64,000 nt of DNA from Miscanthus floridulus (GCF_019320115.1 NC_089589.1:18353641-18417640); one strand, 5' to 3'. Positions 22,406 through 34,800 are shown, counted from the first letter of the stretch. Numbers and translations: made by a program. The notes: generated by a model not told the origin, from the sequence alone.

Positions 22406-25400
22406 TATAACACCCAAAATTTTGCTCTTTTTGAAATAGATGTAAATTGAGGTAATTTTGAATTTTTGTGCTCATAAAATATAGGGAAATAAAATTTTTC
22501 ATTAAATTAAAATTCATCATTGGGTTAGCTACATGGTTGGAGCATTCATGCTGCTGCAAATTTACTTTGTGATGATTGAGTTTGAACAAACTTTCAAAAG
22601 AATTCAAATTGGATTTGAAATTTTCATTTGGAAAACATTTGAAATGAAAACAAAATAAAAAGGGAAAACCTCTCCCTCCCTTTATCTGGCCTAGCGGCCG
22701 AAATCCCTTCGCCCTCTTCTTACTTTCCCGCGTGGGTCGGCCTACTTCCCTATTCCTCCTCCTTTTCTTTTCTTCTTCCGCTGCCCCACCTTCTCTCTTT
22801 CTCCCTTCGCGGCCCAGTCGCAGCAGGAGCCCAGCACTGCCCTTCCCTTCCCCGGCTCAGCCCAACATGCGGTGCCTGGCCCAACTCCTCGCTTCAGCCC
22901 AGCTTCAGCCACAGCAGAAGACCCACAGCCAGCGCCACCTCCCTCTTCCCCCCCTCTCTCGCTGCCAATAGACCCCGCACATCGGTCTTCTTCTTCCCGT
23001 GTGTGCCCAGGACTCCGCCATGGGAGTCCAAGTCCGCCCGAGCTCGCCGTCCTGGCGTGTTCCATAAGCTCCTCCACGTCATAAATACCGAGCCGACCCC
23101 CACTGCTTTCCCCCTGTCCCTATTCCACTCTAGAAGCAATCCGCAGTGTTCCCGTGCCTAGCCGCGCCGCCGCCATCGCCACGAGATCCCGCTGCCGTCG
23201 AAGTCGTGCCTCCGTTGCTTCTCCGCCTTCGAGGACCCTCCTATGCACTTCGATATGAGGTAACAAAGCTTCTCAGCCAAGCCGTGCCCTCTGTCTCGCT
23301 CTCTACCTCTCTCTCCACATCGCTGTAGTTTCTCCAGTGAGCTTGAGCTGCCCCGTAGCGTGGACTGCCGCGAAGGTGCTTTGCCGAGCCATCCCACAGC
23401 ACTACATATGTTCGCCGTTTCCTCCTCTATCTTCCTATTCTTGTCCTAAGCCGAACCGTGCCTGAATCACCGATTTCGGTGATCTCTCTGCTTCCGGCCA
23501 TGGTGCGCCGCCGTCTGGATCTCGCCGCCGGCCGCCTTCCCCCTCCCATCCAATCTGGACCGCTCAAGTCTAATCCGACGGCCCGTATCACCCTATACCC
23601 TTTCGCACGACAAACTTGCAAAAGAACCCCTCGGGTTCTTGATTATTGAACCCGCGGTCCATTGCGTAGTTATCAGAATCCGCCTTCTTCTTTTAACGTA
23701 GTTTCGTTCGGTTAAGTCCAAAATACGTTTTCAGTATTTACACAATTGCCACTAGATTTGTTTAGGTCATAACTTTGTCGTTTTAACTCCGATTTGATCC
23801 GTTTAAATTGTGTTAGGTCCGTACTTATATTATATACATGTCTATACTACTGTTAGATATGTTTTCAACTTTTAAAATTCATGGTTAGATTTAATCTATT
23901 ATTTTACTAAAGGAAATCTTATTTAATTCATAACTTATTCGTTTTAACTCCCAATTGGTCTGTTCAAGTTGCGTTGGATTCGTAACGACGTGATCTACAC
24001 ATTGGTTTCAATGTTTTCCATGTCAAGAGCTCTAGAATTTCAAGGTTTAAATCCAAATTTGGTTAACAACTATGCAATTTGATTTATAAATAGAATATGA
24101 CTAATTCTACTTTAGTTTTCTAAATTCAAATTATAAATTGGACTTAATACAACTTAGGCATTTCTCTGAAATATATCATGCATGATTTTATATAAGAAAA
24201 TAAATGAAGCTTATGGTTTTCTATTTTATAATGCGAATCAAATGGTAGTTGTATCTTTTCAACCGTAGCTCTGATTAGCGTGCTTTTTGTGTCTGTGTGT
24301 TCGTAGCAATACATAGACTTGTTTTCAAATCCTTTTCCATTGAATGGTGTACTGTTCTAATTTAGTTTTATTGTTTGCTTCATGTATGATTGTTTGGATG
24401 CTTGTGTGGTGTTCTATGATCAAGTCCAGTCGGTGAGCTATATGTGGTGAATCTAGAAGTTGTTCTTTGATGGTTTGGACTTGAAGAAGAATCTGAGTTT
24501 AAGGCAAGTATAGCATGTGATCATCCTTGTGGTCCTATACACATTTAATCATTTAATTCATATTGCATGTGTCTACCTTGATTACCACTAAGGATTTCCT
24601 AGTGTTTTGTTACCTTGTACCTTGTTCCTATGGGTTTTGTATTGGGTAGTGTTATGCTAGTGCTCAAGATAAATAACCATGATCTTGTAACTTGACTAAT
24701 GGTATATGCAATAAATGTTTAAAAGATGCTTTTTAGCAACATGGAATCACGGGGCTGGGGCATTTATGCTATAGATTCCTCTCCTTAAGGACTTATCTGT
24801 AAGTGATCATCCGGGACTTATAGTACAACCATGAGTGCTATGTGGCTCTAGCTTTAGTCAAGTATGAGGACCTTTTCTAACTTGTTAGAGGTTACCTTTA
24901 TGGTGCAAGTGGGGTGTGTTCCGGGTCGGATATAGTATGACCTTTGTCCGCAAGTGTATAGGCTACACGTCATTATGCCTTTCGGAAGGGGAGCCCTACA
25001 TCTACAGGGCACAAAAACCTAGTTGCCCTAACTTGTTAGACAAACCTTTGAAAGACTTTATAGTGATCCATGCCTGCTCATCTTGAAAGTGTTTTAGGAG
25101 TAGCTATCCCGCGCATATGGGTATCACGGCTCATGTGTATAGATGTACAACCTCTGTAGAGTATAAAACTGTTATAACAGCCTTGGTCACGGTCACGAGT
25201 GGCCTTGAAACATTTATGGAATAGTTGATGAACACTAATAAATATGATGATGAAGATGCTCACTAATGATTACTGTTTATGCTATACATTATTCATGTTT
25301 ACATGATTATGTGGTGATTTGGGGCTATTGCCAAACTTGTTGCTACTCAATGGTTAAAAGATGACTTAATAAAAGCTAACCGTAGTAAACTAGTGTCAAC

Positions 25401-25752
25401 CTTTTGAGCCTCATGAACCCCATGTTATATTGCTGAGTATGATATGTACTTACGCTTGCTTTACTTTTCTATACTTTGGAAAAATCCCGGATGGGTACCA
25501 GATTGCTAGAGTCTAGAGGAGTTGGGCTTGTGGTCAACCAGTCAGTTGTCCCTGAGGATTTAGAGCTTTCACTTGAAGAACAGAGTGTCTTTTTGCTGTC
25601 TACTGTCTAAGGTTGTATTCTTTGTATTAAGTACATTATATATTAAGCATTATCTATTGATATTACCCTTATTTATAACTATATGTGAGATTTAACTTCC
25701 TAGGCTCACATATGGTGTGTATCTGGTTTTGTTCTTAAAACCAGGTGCTATA
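22406..25752 (+). repeat. 3' LTR of element B (3.35 kb)
   Basis: Starts TATAACACCC (terminal TG changed to TA) and ends GGTGCTATA (5' copy ends CTACA). It contains the 1481-bp section missing from the 5' LTR, and the uninterrupted target site of element C near 23342. A TATA-like CATAAATA is at 23080-23087. No gene inside; the ORFs around 22732-23649 are GC-rich LTR artefacts. Confidence 0.9.
23080..23087 (+). promoter_or_regulatory. TATA-like box in 3' LTR of element B
   Basis: CATAAATA, identical in position to 4306-4313 of the other LTR. Confidence 0.35.
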
Positions 25753-25757
25753 ATCAT
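25753..25757. repeat. Target-site duplication of element B, right copy (ATCAT)
   Basis: Follows the CTATA end of the 3' LTR of B; partner of ATCAC at 3627-3631. Confidence 0.8.
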
Positions 25758-27164
25758 AATAGATGGAGAATTTCTTGCTCAAGTTTGGCAATATCAACAC
25801 TGGGGCTGTAGTCAACCTCTTCTTGAACTCATCAAAGCTAGATTGACACTTCTCAGACCACACAAACTTGGCATTCTTCTCTAATAATGCAGTCATAGGC
25901 TTTGCGAGCTTGGAAAATCATTCAATGAATCTCTGATAGTAAGCAGTTAATCCAAGAAAGCTATGGGTCTCACTCACATTTGTAGGCGGCTTCTAATTCA
26001 ACACATCCTTCACCTTGCTAGGATCCATTGATATTCCTCCATTGGAGACAACATGCCCTAGAAAAGAGACTTTCTTCATCTAAAACTCACACTTGCTCCG
26101 CTTTACATACAACTTGTGTTCTCTAAGCTTCTGCAAGACTAACCTTAGATGTTCAGCATGTTCTTCTTCATTCTTGGAGAATACCAATATATCATCAATA
26201 AACACCATCACAAACTTGTCAAGATATTCCATGAGCACATTATTCATCAAGTACATAAAGTATGTAGGGGCATTGGTCAAACTAAAAGACATAACTATGT
26301 ACTCATACAACCCATACCTCATAGTAAAAGCTGTCTTGGGAATGTTAGTTGAACGAATCTTCAGTTGATGATATCCAGAACGTAGATCAAATTTTGAGAA
26401 CACACAAGCACCTCTCAACTGATCAAATAAATCATCAATTCTAGGCAATGGGTACTTATTCTTGATAGTAACTTCATTAAGTGACCGGTAATCAACACAC
26501 ATTCTTTGAGTAACATCCTTCTTGTCAACAAAGATAACTGGTGCTCCCCAAGGTGAAGAACTAGGATGGATAAAACCCTTTCTTGTAACTCCTTCAATTG
26601 TTTCTTAAGTTCTTCTAATTCATTTATCCCCATTCTATATGGTCTTTTAGCTATAGGTGCAGTTCCAGGTAACAGCTCAATAATAAATTCAATGTCGTGA
26701 TCGGGTGGCATACCTGGCAAATCATAGGGGAACACATCCAGGAACTCATCCAAAACACTTTCATGTTGGTTGACATTATCTTCCAGCAGGTTCACTGTAG
26801 CCGTCTGTTGCTTTTGCACTGCAACATCAACACTGATCTTGTCTCCCTTTGGCGTTGTCAAAACTACTGCCTTCTCTTGACACTGAATCACTGCTCGATG
26901 TTGCTTCATCCAATCCATACCTAGTATAACATCAATACCAGTAGTTCTCAACACAATAAGGTTTGTGTTGATGTCTACCCCAATTAGAGTAATACTAGCT
27001 GAGGGACAGCAATAAGAAGCTAGTATGGTACCTCCCGGTGAATTTACTAATATGGGGTTTTCATGGCTTGCAAAGGGATGCTTGCACTCTAACAAAATCT
27101 TGTGAAATAAAAGAATGTGATGCACCTGAATAAAAAAGAACAGTAGCTGAGGTAGAGTTGACAC
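25758..27164 (-). pseudogene. Element A protease and reverse transcriptase
   Basis: Read from 27164 down. The protease end is DVILGMDWMKQHRAVIQCQ (about 26960-26895). The linker DVFPYDLPGMPPDHDIEF leads to the RT start [18 protein letters not shown] frameshift near 26560 moves to the next frame (26502-26080), with [20 protein letters not shown], the active site [10 protein letters not shown] (about 26205-26176) and [23 protein letters not shown] stop at 26080 is followed by the GHVVSNGGI and FLGLTAYYQRFIE blocks down to 25758, where element B interrupts RNase H. The intact enzyme would copy the RNA of the element. This copy is dead. Confidence 0.92.
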
Positions 27165-28311
27165 TGAACATACCTAGCATAACTTCTGGCGGTTCTTGTG
27201 CAGTCTCAGCAGGCACATGGTTCACCCTTCCAGTGTTAGGTGATGCCTGGTGCCTCAGCTTCCGGTTGTTGTTCTGACCCTGCGGTGCATGCTGATTTTG
27301 TTTCTAAGGGCAGTTATAAGACATGTGCCCTTCTTTTCCACAACAAAAGCATTTGTTGGGGGTGTTAGGGGCACTAGTTTTCATGGGAGTAGAATTGGGG
27401 TTCCCCTGACGTGTCATCTGCTGACCACCCTGCTGCTGACTCTACTGTCGCTGATGCTAAAACTGATTGCGTTGCGGGTATGGAGCACGGTTCCATTGAT
27501 TAGATGGCCCCTGGTTCCTCTACTGGGAGCCCTGTGGAGGATTGTTGCGTTGACGAGTGTGGCTTTCAGAGGCCTGTCCTTGAAGCCTCTTCCTTTTAGC
27601 ATACATCTCCTTGCGCTTATTGTCAATCACAATAGCGCGATTCACCAAAGCTTGAAAGTTGGGGTATGTGTTGGACATAAGCTGCAGCTAAAGACCATCA
27701 TACAGACCCTTGAGAAAGTGACGCTGCTTGTCAGCATCATTTGCCCCCTCATTAGGAGCATAACGTGACAACTGAGCAAACTTGTCACGATACTCGCTCA
27801 CAGTCATAGATCCTGGCTTGAGAGCCCGAAACTCCTCTTGCATGAGCTCTATAAGTCCTTCTAGAACGTGATATCTTCTAAACTCATCCTTGAATTCCTG
27901 CTAGGTTATAGCAGGAGCATTGGCAGGACGTCGATACAGGTATGACTCCCACCATTCTTGAGCGACTCCCTGAAGCTGGCCAGAAGCATAGAGCACTTTC
28001 TTCCTATCATTACATTGTGCTATGTTCAGTTGCTTCTCCACAGCGCTTAGCTAGTCATCTGCTTCCAAAGGATCAGTAGCATGAGTGAATATCAAAGGGC
28101 ATCCCTTCATGAACTCCCCGCGCTTGTCCCTAACTTGGACAGGCGACGGTCCTCCTGCAGGCTGATTCTGGATATGCTGCATCATAGTTTGCATCAGTTG
28201 TGCCTGCATTGCCAAGAGCTACTCCATAGTCGCTGGCGGCGGCGGAGGTGGTGGATTAGGGGGAACACCTCAATCCCTACCTCTGCCTCTGCCTCCTCCT
28301 CTGGCGGCCAT
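27165..28311 (-). pseudogene. Element A gag
   Basis: Starts at the ATG at 28311-28309 (MAARGGGRGRGRD), then a stop in a CGA/CAG-type position and a Pro-rich stretch. The gag core shows QEWWESYLYRRPA, QEFKDEFRRYHV, LIELMQEEFRAL and MTVSEYRDKFAQLSRYAP. A basic Gln-rich linker precedes the CCHC zinc knuckle CFCCGKEGHMSYNC (27351-27310). The frame then enters the protease (SGASHSFIS-type block near 27120). At least eight in-frame stops lie mostly where Gln or Arg is expected, as C-to-T decay would give. Non-functional. Confidence 0.85.
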
Positions 28312-29041
28312 ATGTTTTCCAAAACAAATGTTCAAATTTTTGAGACGTCCAATAATATGTCACTTATAAAAGATAAAGAATGCAATCTGAAATTTCTGGG
28401 CGAGTTCCAACTGTTGTAGTTCAGTAAAACAGTCATATCTCGAGCTATGGACATCATATTGAGATATTCATTTACATGGTTAGAAAGCTTATGAAATTCT
28501 GTACAACTTTTGTGTAGAACACTTTTTCAGATTCTGTCTTTAAGTTAACCAAAAATAGAGCACAAACCAAACTGTTCTGGATTCCAGACAGCGCAGCAAC
28601 ATCAACTTGCAACAGTTATATCTTACAAACCATAAATGATAATGACGTGATTCCAGTGGGATTTGAAATATACAGAAGTCTAGTTATCTCCATAAAATTT
28701 TCATAATTTTTGCACGTACGGATTTTGATATATATGATAAATATCATATACTGCTCCAGAAAACAGCATGCAGAGAAACATGATAAAGTAACCCCACTAT
28801 AATATTTGATATCCTTAAACTTTAAAATCTTTAACTAAGAGATCAATTGACATACCCACATGATCCCAGCACTCATTATAAAATTCCAAATCACACATAA
28901 CCATAAGCACAATCAACTAAGCATTAAAGTTCACACGGCACACAAACTTGACTCAACTCAACATGACTCGCGCTACTAGCATCTTTATTACACCAAAGGG
29001 ACATCCTAAACTCTTATAAGCTTGGGTAACATATTGGTTCT
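28312..29041 (-). other. Element A spacer between pre-gag ORF and gag
   Basis: AT-rich, stops in all frames, no gene seen. It corresponds to the 365-base spacer of element C but is twice as long. Confidence 0.5.
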
Positions 29042-29893
29042 TCACTTCTCACGGGGATCATTGATCTTATTAAAAATTCTAGGCTTGCCAAGTTCCTCTG
29101 CAAGATCATCACGTTGGGTGCAGACGCGCTTGAGAGTCTTATTCTTCACCTTCAATTCCACCAGGAGAGTTTCCACTTGTGCGCGAAGCACAAACGAGTC
29201 ATTCACATAGAGAGGATCTGGGTCACGGCCTTTGTACTCTCGGTACACTTGTTGAGCCACATCCGCCAAAGCATATCCACGAGAATCATGCCTTGCAACT
29301 AAAGCGAAAGTAGCATCGATTTTCTAACCTCCCATGATCGAATCAAAGAAGGTGACAGACAACTCTATCTCCCATTCAGATCCAATCTGAGGATGCACAA
29401 GCTCAGTGCAGTAGTAGTATGTCCTCATCTGACTCTTGGGATAAATACGACGCAATTGTTCCAGGAGCAGGCAGTGATAGTAGTCATCGCCCACATTCCT
29501 AAAGCAGGTCCTCTTCTTCCAACCATCACGAGAAGGATCATGCGTCTTCTCCTGGACAACTTAGGGTGGCACATCTTGTGGTGGCATGGCTGGGGGTGGA
29601 ACAACTACAAGTGGCACTGGTGATCATGGCACATTGGATCCTTGCATGGACTGATCTTCTTCTGGTTCCTCTGGATCCTCTTCTAGTTCTTCTAGATCCT
29701 CTTCTGGTTCTTCTGAGGCCTCCACCAGGTCTTCTGAAACTTCCTCATCAATGTGCACCACCTCGGCATGCACTTCCTGGTCATGCACCGTTCCCATGTT
29801 GTTCACAAGCATGATGTCGATCTCGTCTCGCGATGCGAGCTGCCTGCGGGGGAAAGCTCCTCCCACGCTCATGTGGGTAGTCCTATGAATCAT
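29042..29893 (-). pseudogene. Element A pre-gag ORF with diverged H3-tail-like N-terminus
   Basis: A single minus-strand frame of 284 codons from ATG 29893-29891 to a stop at 29042, with internal stops including TGA at 29626-29624 and a TAA shortly after. The N-terminus is MIHRTTHMSVGGAFPRRQLA. Its SVGGAFPRRQLASR segment matches H3 residues 10-23 at 8 of 14 positions (S10, G12, G13, P16, R17, Q19, L20, A21) plus conservative changes. The residue at the K9 position is Met. An acidic Glu-rich stretch follows. Then comes the same layout as in element C: helix LLLEQLRRIYP, strands RTYYYCTEL and EWEIELSVTFF, helix ALADVAQQVYREY, and a coiled coil (LRAQVETLLVELKVKNKTL). The ATG is preceded by TTTATTTCTGTAG, which is splice-acceptor-like. 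Homology with 9357-10346 is inferred from position, order and N-terminus. Dead copy, function unknown. Confidence 0.75.
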
Positions 29894-30070
29894 CTACAGA
29901 AATAAACCCAGATAAAGTTAGAATAGAGGCAATTAGTTTATAATAGAGTAAAACGAAAGAAGCATAAAGTTTTAACAAATAACAAGACTGAGATAGAAGC
30001 ATGAAACAAGTGAAGTAAAGATGCTAAAATGACCATTACTAACTAGGCTTGCGTTCTACAGTCAACACAG
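29894..30070 (-). other. Leader of element A
   Basis: Short AT-rich leader between the PBS and the pre-gag ATG, only about 180 bases compared with 780 in element C. Its start resembles the leader of element B. No ORF. Confidence 0.5.
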
Positions 30071-30082
30071 GCTTTGGTACCA
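30071..30082 (-). other. Primer binding site of element A (variant)
   Basis: The minus strand reads TGGTACCAAAGC three bases after the LTR end. It resembles the initiator-Met PBS TGGTATCAGAGC with two changes, a known kind of drift in old copies. Confidence 0.7.
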
Positions 30083-30085
30083 ATT

Positions 30086-33009
30086 TGTCACACCCAAATT
30101 TCAAGGCAAATTTGGATACAAACCATATTTATGCCCAGGAATAAATACACATATAGAGACAAATTAAAAGTGAACACCAAGCACAGCTTTATTACATCAT
30201 GAATATTTAATCCATTACATAAGTATATCAAAGTCTAGCAACGGAAATAATTAAAGATAACTTCGCGGCGTCTGCATGGCCACAGGTACGGTTGACTTGT
30301 TGAGCAGAAGACTAGAAATCCTCATAACCATTGCCATCTGTTATCCACCTGGGATTTTTATCCAAGTAGTAAAAATAAACAAGCGTAAGTATATCTCGTA
30401 CTCAACAAGAATAACACGAGGTTCATGAGGCTCAAAAGGTAGACACTGGTTTAACTGCATTTAGCTTTTAATGAATCATAGTTTTATGCAATTGAGTAGC
30501 AACAAGTTCAACATAACCCAAATAAACACATGATCAATGTAGACATGAATAATGAATAGTATAAACATAATTATCATCAATGATCATTTATTCCATAAGG
30601 GTCTAAGGCCGCTCGTGTCCATGAGCACGGTTGATATACCAGTTTTTAACACTCTGCAAAGTTTGTACACTTTACCCGTGAGTCATGTTGCCCATATGCC
30701 CGGGATCATGACTCCCATAACACTTCTAAGGTGAGTAGGCAAGGTACACTATAAAATCTTTCAGAAGTTTGTCTAACAAGTTAGGGCCGCTAGGTTTTCA
30801 ATTGGCAAGGGAATATAGAGCCCCTCTTCTGAATGGCACATTCAGCGCAGGCTATACTCATAAGGTCAGAAGCCGCACTATACTCAGCTCGGCAAGCCCC
30901 TTTTTTATCCTTTCGGGTAACCACTAACAAGCTAGAAAAGGTCTTCATACTGAATTAAAGCCAGAGCTATCTAGCCCTCATGGTTGTACTGTAAGTCTCG
31001 GATATTCGCTTACAGATAAGTCCTTAATTAAGGAGAGGAATCTAGAGCATCACAAAAACTATGCTCCAGCCCCCTAGTTCCTTGTTGCTAAAAAACATCT
31101 TTTAATGTTTATTGCATATTTCATTAGTCAAGTTACATGATCATGGTTATTGTTTGAGCACTAGCATCATACTAACCCAATACATAAACCCAAAGGTGAC
31201 AAGGAATCAAGATATCAAATAGCTAGGAACATCACTACGGTTGCCAAGGTGAACACATGCATATGATTAAATTAATAAAGTGAATAGGACAACAAGGATG
31301 ATCCCATGATATACTTGTCTTGCTCAAAGTACTCCTGCTAGTCGTCAAAGAATTGATCTTGCTCATCGAAATACTACTCACCATCTATACTCAATCATCA
31401 ACATCACCACACAAACATACTGGACCAATCATGCATAGCAAACAAGAGCAATAATTAGAACAATACACCAATATGTTTAAAAGTCTACAAAAAAATTTTA
31501 CACGTCACTACGATCACACAGACGCGAAATTCACCAAAATCGGATTTAAAACGTGAAAGTTATGAATTTAACAAAATTTTCTATAGCAATTTAATCAATT
31601 AAATCTAACCATTATTTTTAACAATTGAAAACACTACTAACAATGATATAAATGCGTATATTACAAAATTACAGACCTAACGCAATTTGAACGAGTCAAA
31701 TCGGACTTAAAACGAAGATTTTATGAGCACATTAAGATTAGTGGCAATTCTGTGAATATTGAAAACGTATTTCTGAACAAAACCGAAGAAAATATGCTTT
31801 GAAAAGAGGAAGACGTAATCCCGAAAGATGCTACGGACCGCGGGTTCTATTCCAGAAAATCTGAGGGGCTCTTTAGAATATCGGCTTATGTGAGCCGTTG
31901 ATCCTGAGATGGACGGTGCAGATCTGATCGGTGAGAGGGGAAGAAAATTTGGCGGCCGGGACAGAGCCAACACGGTGGCCCGCCATGGCCGGAAACAGGG
32001 GGCTCCCCGGCGCGCGTGGAACGGAGCCTACGGAGCACCATTTGGCGAACCAAGGGCACGGGTAGAGATAGGGGAAGACGGGGACCTCACCTAGGGGGTC
32101 TTCACGGATGGGGACGAGTCGAAGACGACGGGCGGCACGATGGGGCGGACGGCGGTGAACTGCAAAGGTCCGTCGGCGGCGCGTGAGCAACGGAGAACGG
32201 GAAGTGGAGAGAAAACAGCTCGGAGGAGGTTCTCTACCGGTAAACGAGGCTCGGATACGGTTGGCGGACGACGGAGAGACGGCGAGCGGGTAGTTCCACG
32301 GCGGCGGGCGGAGTTTGAACTCCAACGAGATACAACGGTGGCGCTAGGGCACGAACTCGGCAATGGCTCTGAAATTAGAAAGGCGGGGGCGGTACTTATA
32401 GGCATGCGGACGTGGCGCTCTTGCCAAATTTGAAAGAAATCGGGGCAGCGGGATTCGGGCGATGCGGCATCGAGTCCGACTCGAGCTCGGCTCAAGGAAG
32501 AAGACGGTGCCCCTGACGAGCGGGGCCAGCGTGTCAGTCGCACAAGGAGGGGGAAAAGAGGCGGGCCGCGAGGTGAGATGGTGGGCTGCGGAGCGGGCCG
32601 GTTGTGGCGCTAGCTGCGGCTTGCGCGGGGTGGCGCTGGGCTACGGCAGCTGGGCCGCGCGAAGCTGCTGCGGTGCTGACTGCGGGTTCGGCCCAAGAAA
32701 CCAGGCCAGCAGGCTGAGTCGGCCAAAACCGAGAAGGGGGAGGGAACAACAGATTCTTTTTTTCTCTTTTTATTTTCACAGCTTTCAACAATTCCATTTT
32801 TCAAATACCTTTGAAATTTCTTTTCAGCTCTAAAAAAAACAATCATCACAGAAATATTAATGCAGCAGCATAAATGCATCACATGCACGTTGACCTTACA
32901 TTTGTTTTTAATTTAATAATTTTTTTCTTCTAAATTCACATGCTCACGAAAAATGCATAATTAAATCAATTCTCCTAATTCAAAACCAATGTGAATTTTG
33001 AGTGTTACA
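30086..33009 (-). repeat. 5' LTR of element A (2.92 kb)
   Basis: In element sense it starts TGTAACACTC at 33009 and ends GGGTGTGACA at 30086. Positions 31325-33009 match the partial 3' LTR at 1-1710. The segment 30400-31300 is homologous in reverse to the LTRs of element B. GC-rich ORFs at 31900-32850 are artefacts. A TATA-like box is at 32400-32394. Confidence 0.92.
32394..32400 (-). promoter_or_regulatory. TATA-like box in 5' LTR of element A
   Basis: The minus strand reads TATAAGT, conserved with 1107-1101. It is the likely core promoter of element A, with a start expected near 32365. Confidence 0.4.
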
Positions 33010-33364
33010 TCTAATATATTGCATATTTACATTAAAAAATTTTGTACATGGAATATCTAGCTGCAAAATCCTGGCTCTGCCACGGGGATGAAGTTATTTG
33101 CTCCAATTTTCAATTTAATCGTGCTATTAGCTGTTATAGCCCGATGTTTGGTATTAGTTGTACGAGGAAAGGAGAGAGAGGCCGCTAAGTATCCTAGCCC
33201 GCTATTTGAAACACTGCACCCTTTACTGTTCCGGGGGTCTTACTCAGCGCATGTGCGCCAGCAAGAGTAGCAGCGCGCGCCCGCCCAAATTAATAGCGAC
33301 GCGCGTGGGCACGTACGTATTCTGACAGCCTTTCTTCTTTCTTTCACATGTCTAGCTTTCTACT
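33010..33364. other. Flank of element A, no gene seen
   Basis: AT-rich start, then a GC-rich patch rich in GCGC around 33240-33320. Nothing recognisable; ORFs are short. Confidence 0.4.
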
Positions 33365-33407
33365 TTCACTTTCCACTTTCCACTTTCCACTTTCCACTTT
33401 CCACTGT
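33365..33407. repeat. 7-bp microsatellite (CTTTCCA)n
   Basis: About six near-perfect copies of CTTTCCA/CACTTTC between 33365 and 33407. Confidence 0.85.
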
Positions 33408-33779
33408 CCAGTTTTTCTACCGTCTAGATTCTACGAGCTATTTTTTTTCTCTCTTTCGGGATAGCGGGTTCGTGGGAGATGAAAAGGGCGGGGAGATGGA
33501 TTGACATCCATATGGAAGTGGAAGTACTATTTTTAAAAATTCATATACCTTATGTTCCATAATACTTTATACATGACTGATAATTCAAACGATACAGAAA
33601 AATTAAAATTGGCTATCATGAAAAAAAACTAGGAAAAAAGTACATCTTATTTGTCAACATACAAATAGCTAATATAAAGCACATGTGGCTTCCGTTTTCT
33701 TCAATACCAAAATAGTTGTCATTAATATCCTGAAAAAAAAACAATACAAGGTAAACAAATTAAAAAATGCATGAAGTTA

Positions 33780-34800
33780 TATAAACTTCATACTAAGTTC
33801 AAAATTTTGTACTGCAAGATTCAAAAATTTGAACTATCACTCAGAATTTATAAAACTTTGAACTTTGATATTGCAAACTTTATACTTCTAGCTACAAAAT
33901 ATTGAACCATGATATTTTAAAATTTGTGCTGCCAGGTTTAAAACTTTACACTAAGAATTTATAAATTTTCAACTATGACACAACAAACTTTGTACTGCTA
34001 GGTTCAAAACTTTACATTTAAAATTCATAAACTTTGAACCATCACATTATAAACTTTGTAATGCTATGTTTAAAACTTTGAACTATCACATTACAAACTT
34101 TGTAATGAGGTTCAAAAACTTTACAATCATAATTTATAAACTTTAAACTATCACATTACAAACTTTATACTGCTAGGTTCAAAACTGTACACTCAAAATT
34201 TATAAAACTTTGAACTATGACATTACAAACTTTATACTGCTAGGTTTAAAACTTTGAACTATCATATTATAAACTTTATGCTGCTAGATTCAGAAATTTA
34301 CACTCATATTTTATAAACTTTAAACTCTGACATTACAAACTTTGTAGTGGTGTTCAAAACTTTAAACTAACACATTATAAACTTTCGTTCTAATGCAAGG
34401 TTCAAAACTCTGTAATTCTAAAATTTACATTTTAAATTCAGGAACTTTATACTAGCACCTTTAAAAACTTTGTACTTCAAGAATTTAAAATTTATATTTC
34501 AAACTTTGTTTTTTTAAATTGAGGAACTTTATACTAGCACATTTAAAACTTTGTATTTCAAGCTTAAAAACTCTGTAACTTTAAACTTTATATTAGCATA
34601 TTTAAAAATTTGTATTTCAAAGATTTAAAACTTTATAATTTTAAACTTTATTTTATAATGACTCATTTGAAACTTTGTACTGAGATGCTATGAACTTTGT
34701 ACACCTAAAATGGAACTTTGTAATTTAAAACTTTGCACCAAATTTTTGAAAACTTTTTGCTACCACATTCAAAACTTTGTACACCTAAGTGCAAAACTTT
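33780..34800. repeat. Degenerate AT-rich minisatellite, about 66-bp unit
   Basis: Repeated units begin AGGTTCAAAACTTT and run through ATAAACTTTGAACTATCACA and ACAAACTTTGTACTGCT. Full units near 33932, 33998, 34105 and 34173 are about 66 bases. Some copies lack the central 24 bases. After about 34400 the array decays into short AACTTTGTA-type repeats. No coding potential. Confidence 0.8.

Larger units (their letters stand above)
3632..25752 (+). mobile_element. Element B: degenerate LTR retrotransposon inside element A
   Basis: Plus-strand element. Its 5' LTR is split by element C (3632-4573 plus 19253-20181), followed by PBS 20185-20196, a short decayed internal region and a 3' LTR at 22406-25752. 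Its LTR is recognisably homologous to that of element A: both share the end motifs and the stretch CCTCATGAACC...TTATATTGCTGAGTA. So A and B are related families. Gag and integrase are essentially gone and only RT/RNase H relics remain. In the first 190 bases the LTRs differ at about 13 sites, intermediate between A and C. Confidence 0.88.
1..33009 (-). mobile_element. Element A: old Del/Tekay-type Ty3/gypsy retrotransposon
   Basis: Outermost element of the nest, read on the minus strand. In element order it has a 5' LTR (33009-30086), PBS, pre-gag ORF, gag, protease, RT, RNase H (interrupted at 3632-25752 by element B), integrase with chromodomain, polypurine tract and 3' LTR (1710 to the window start). 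A comparison of the first 100 bases with the matching stretch of the 5' LTR shows about 10 differences, so the element is old. Every reading frame carries stops or frameshifts, many of them C-to-T type changes. The left end lies outside the window, so the target duplication cannot be checked; the right flank begins TCTAA. The chromodomain and the enzyme order make it a chromovirus. The clade name rests on long LTRs and my recognition of the protein style. Confidence 0.9.
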
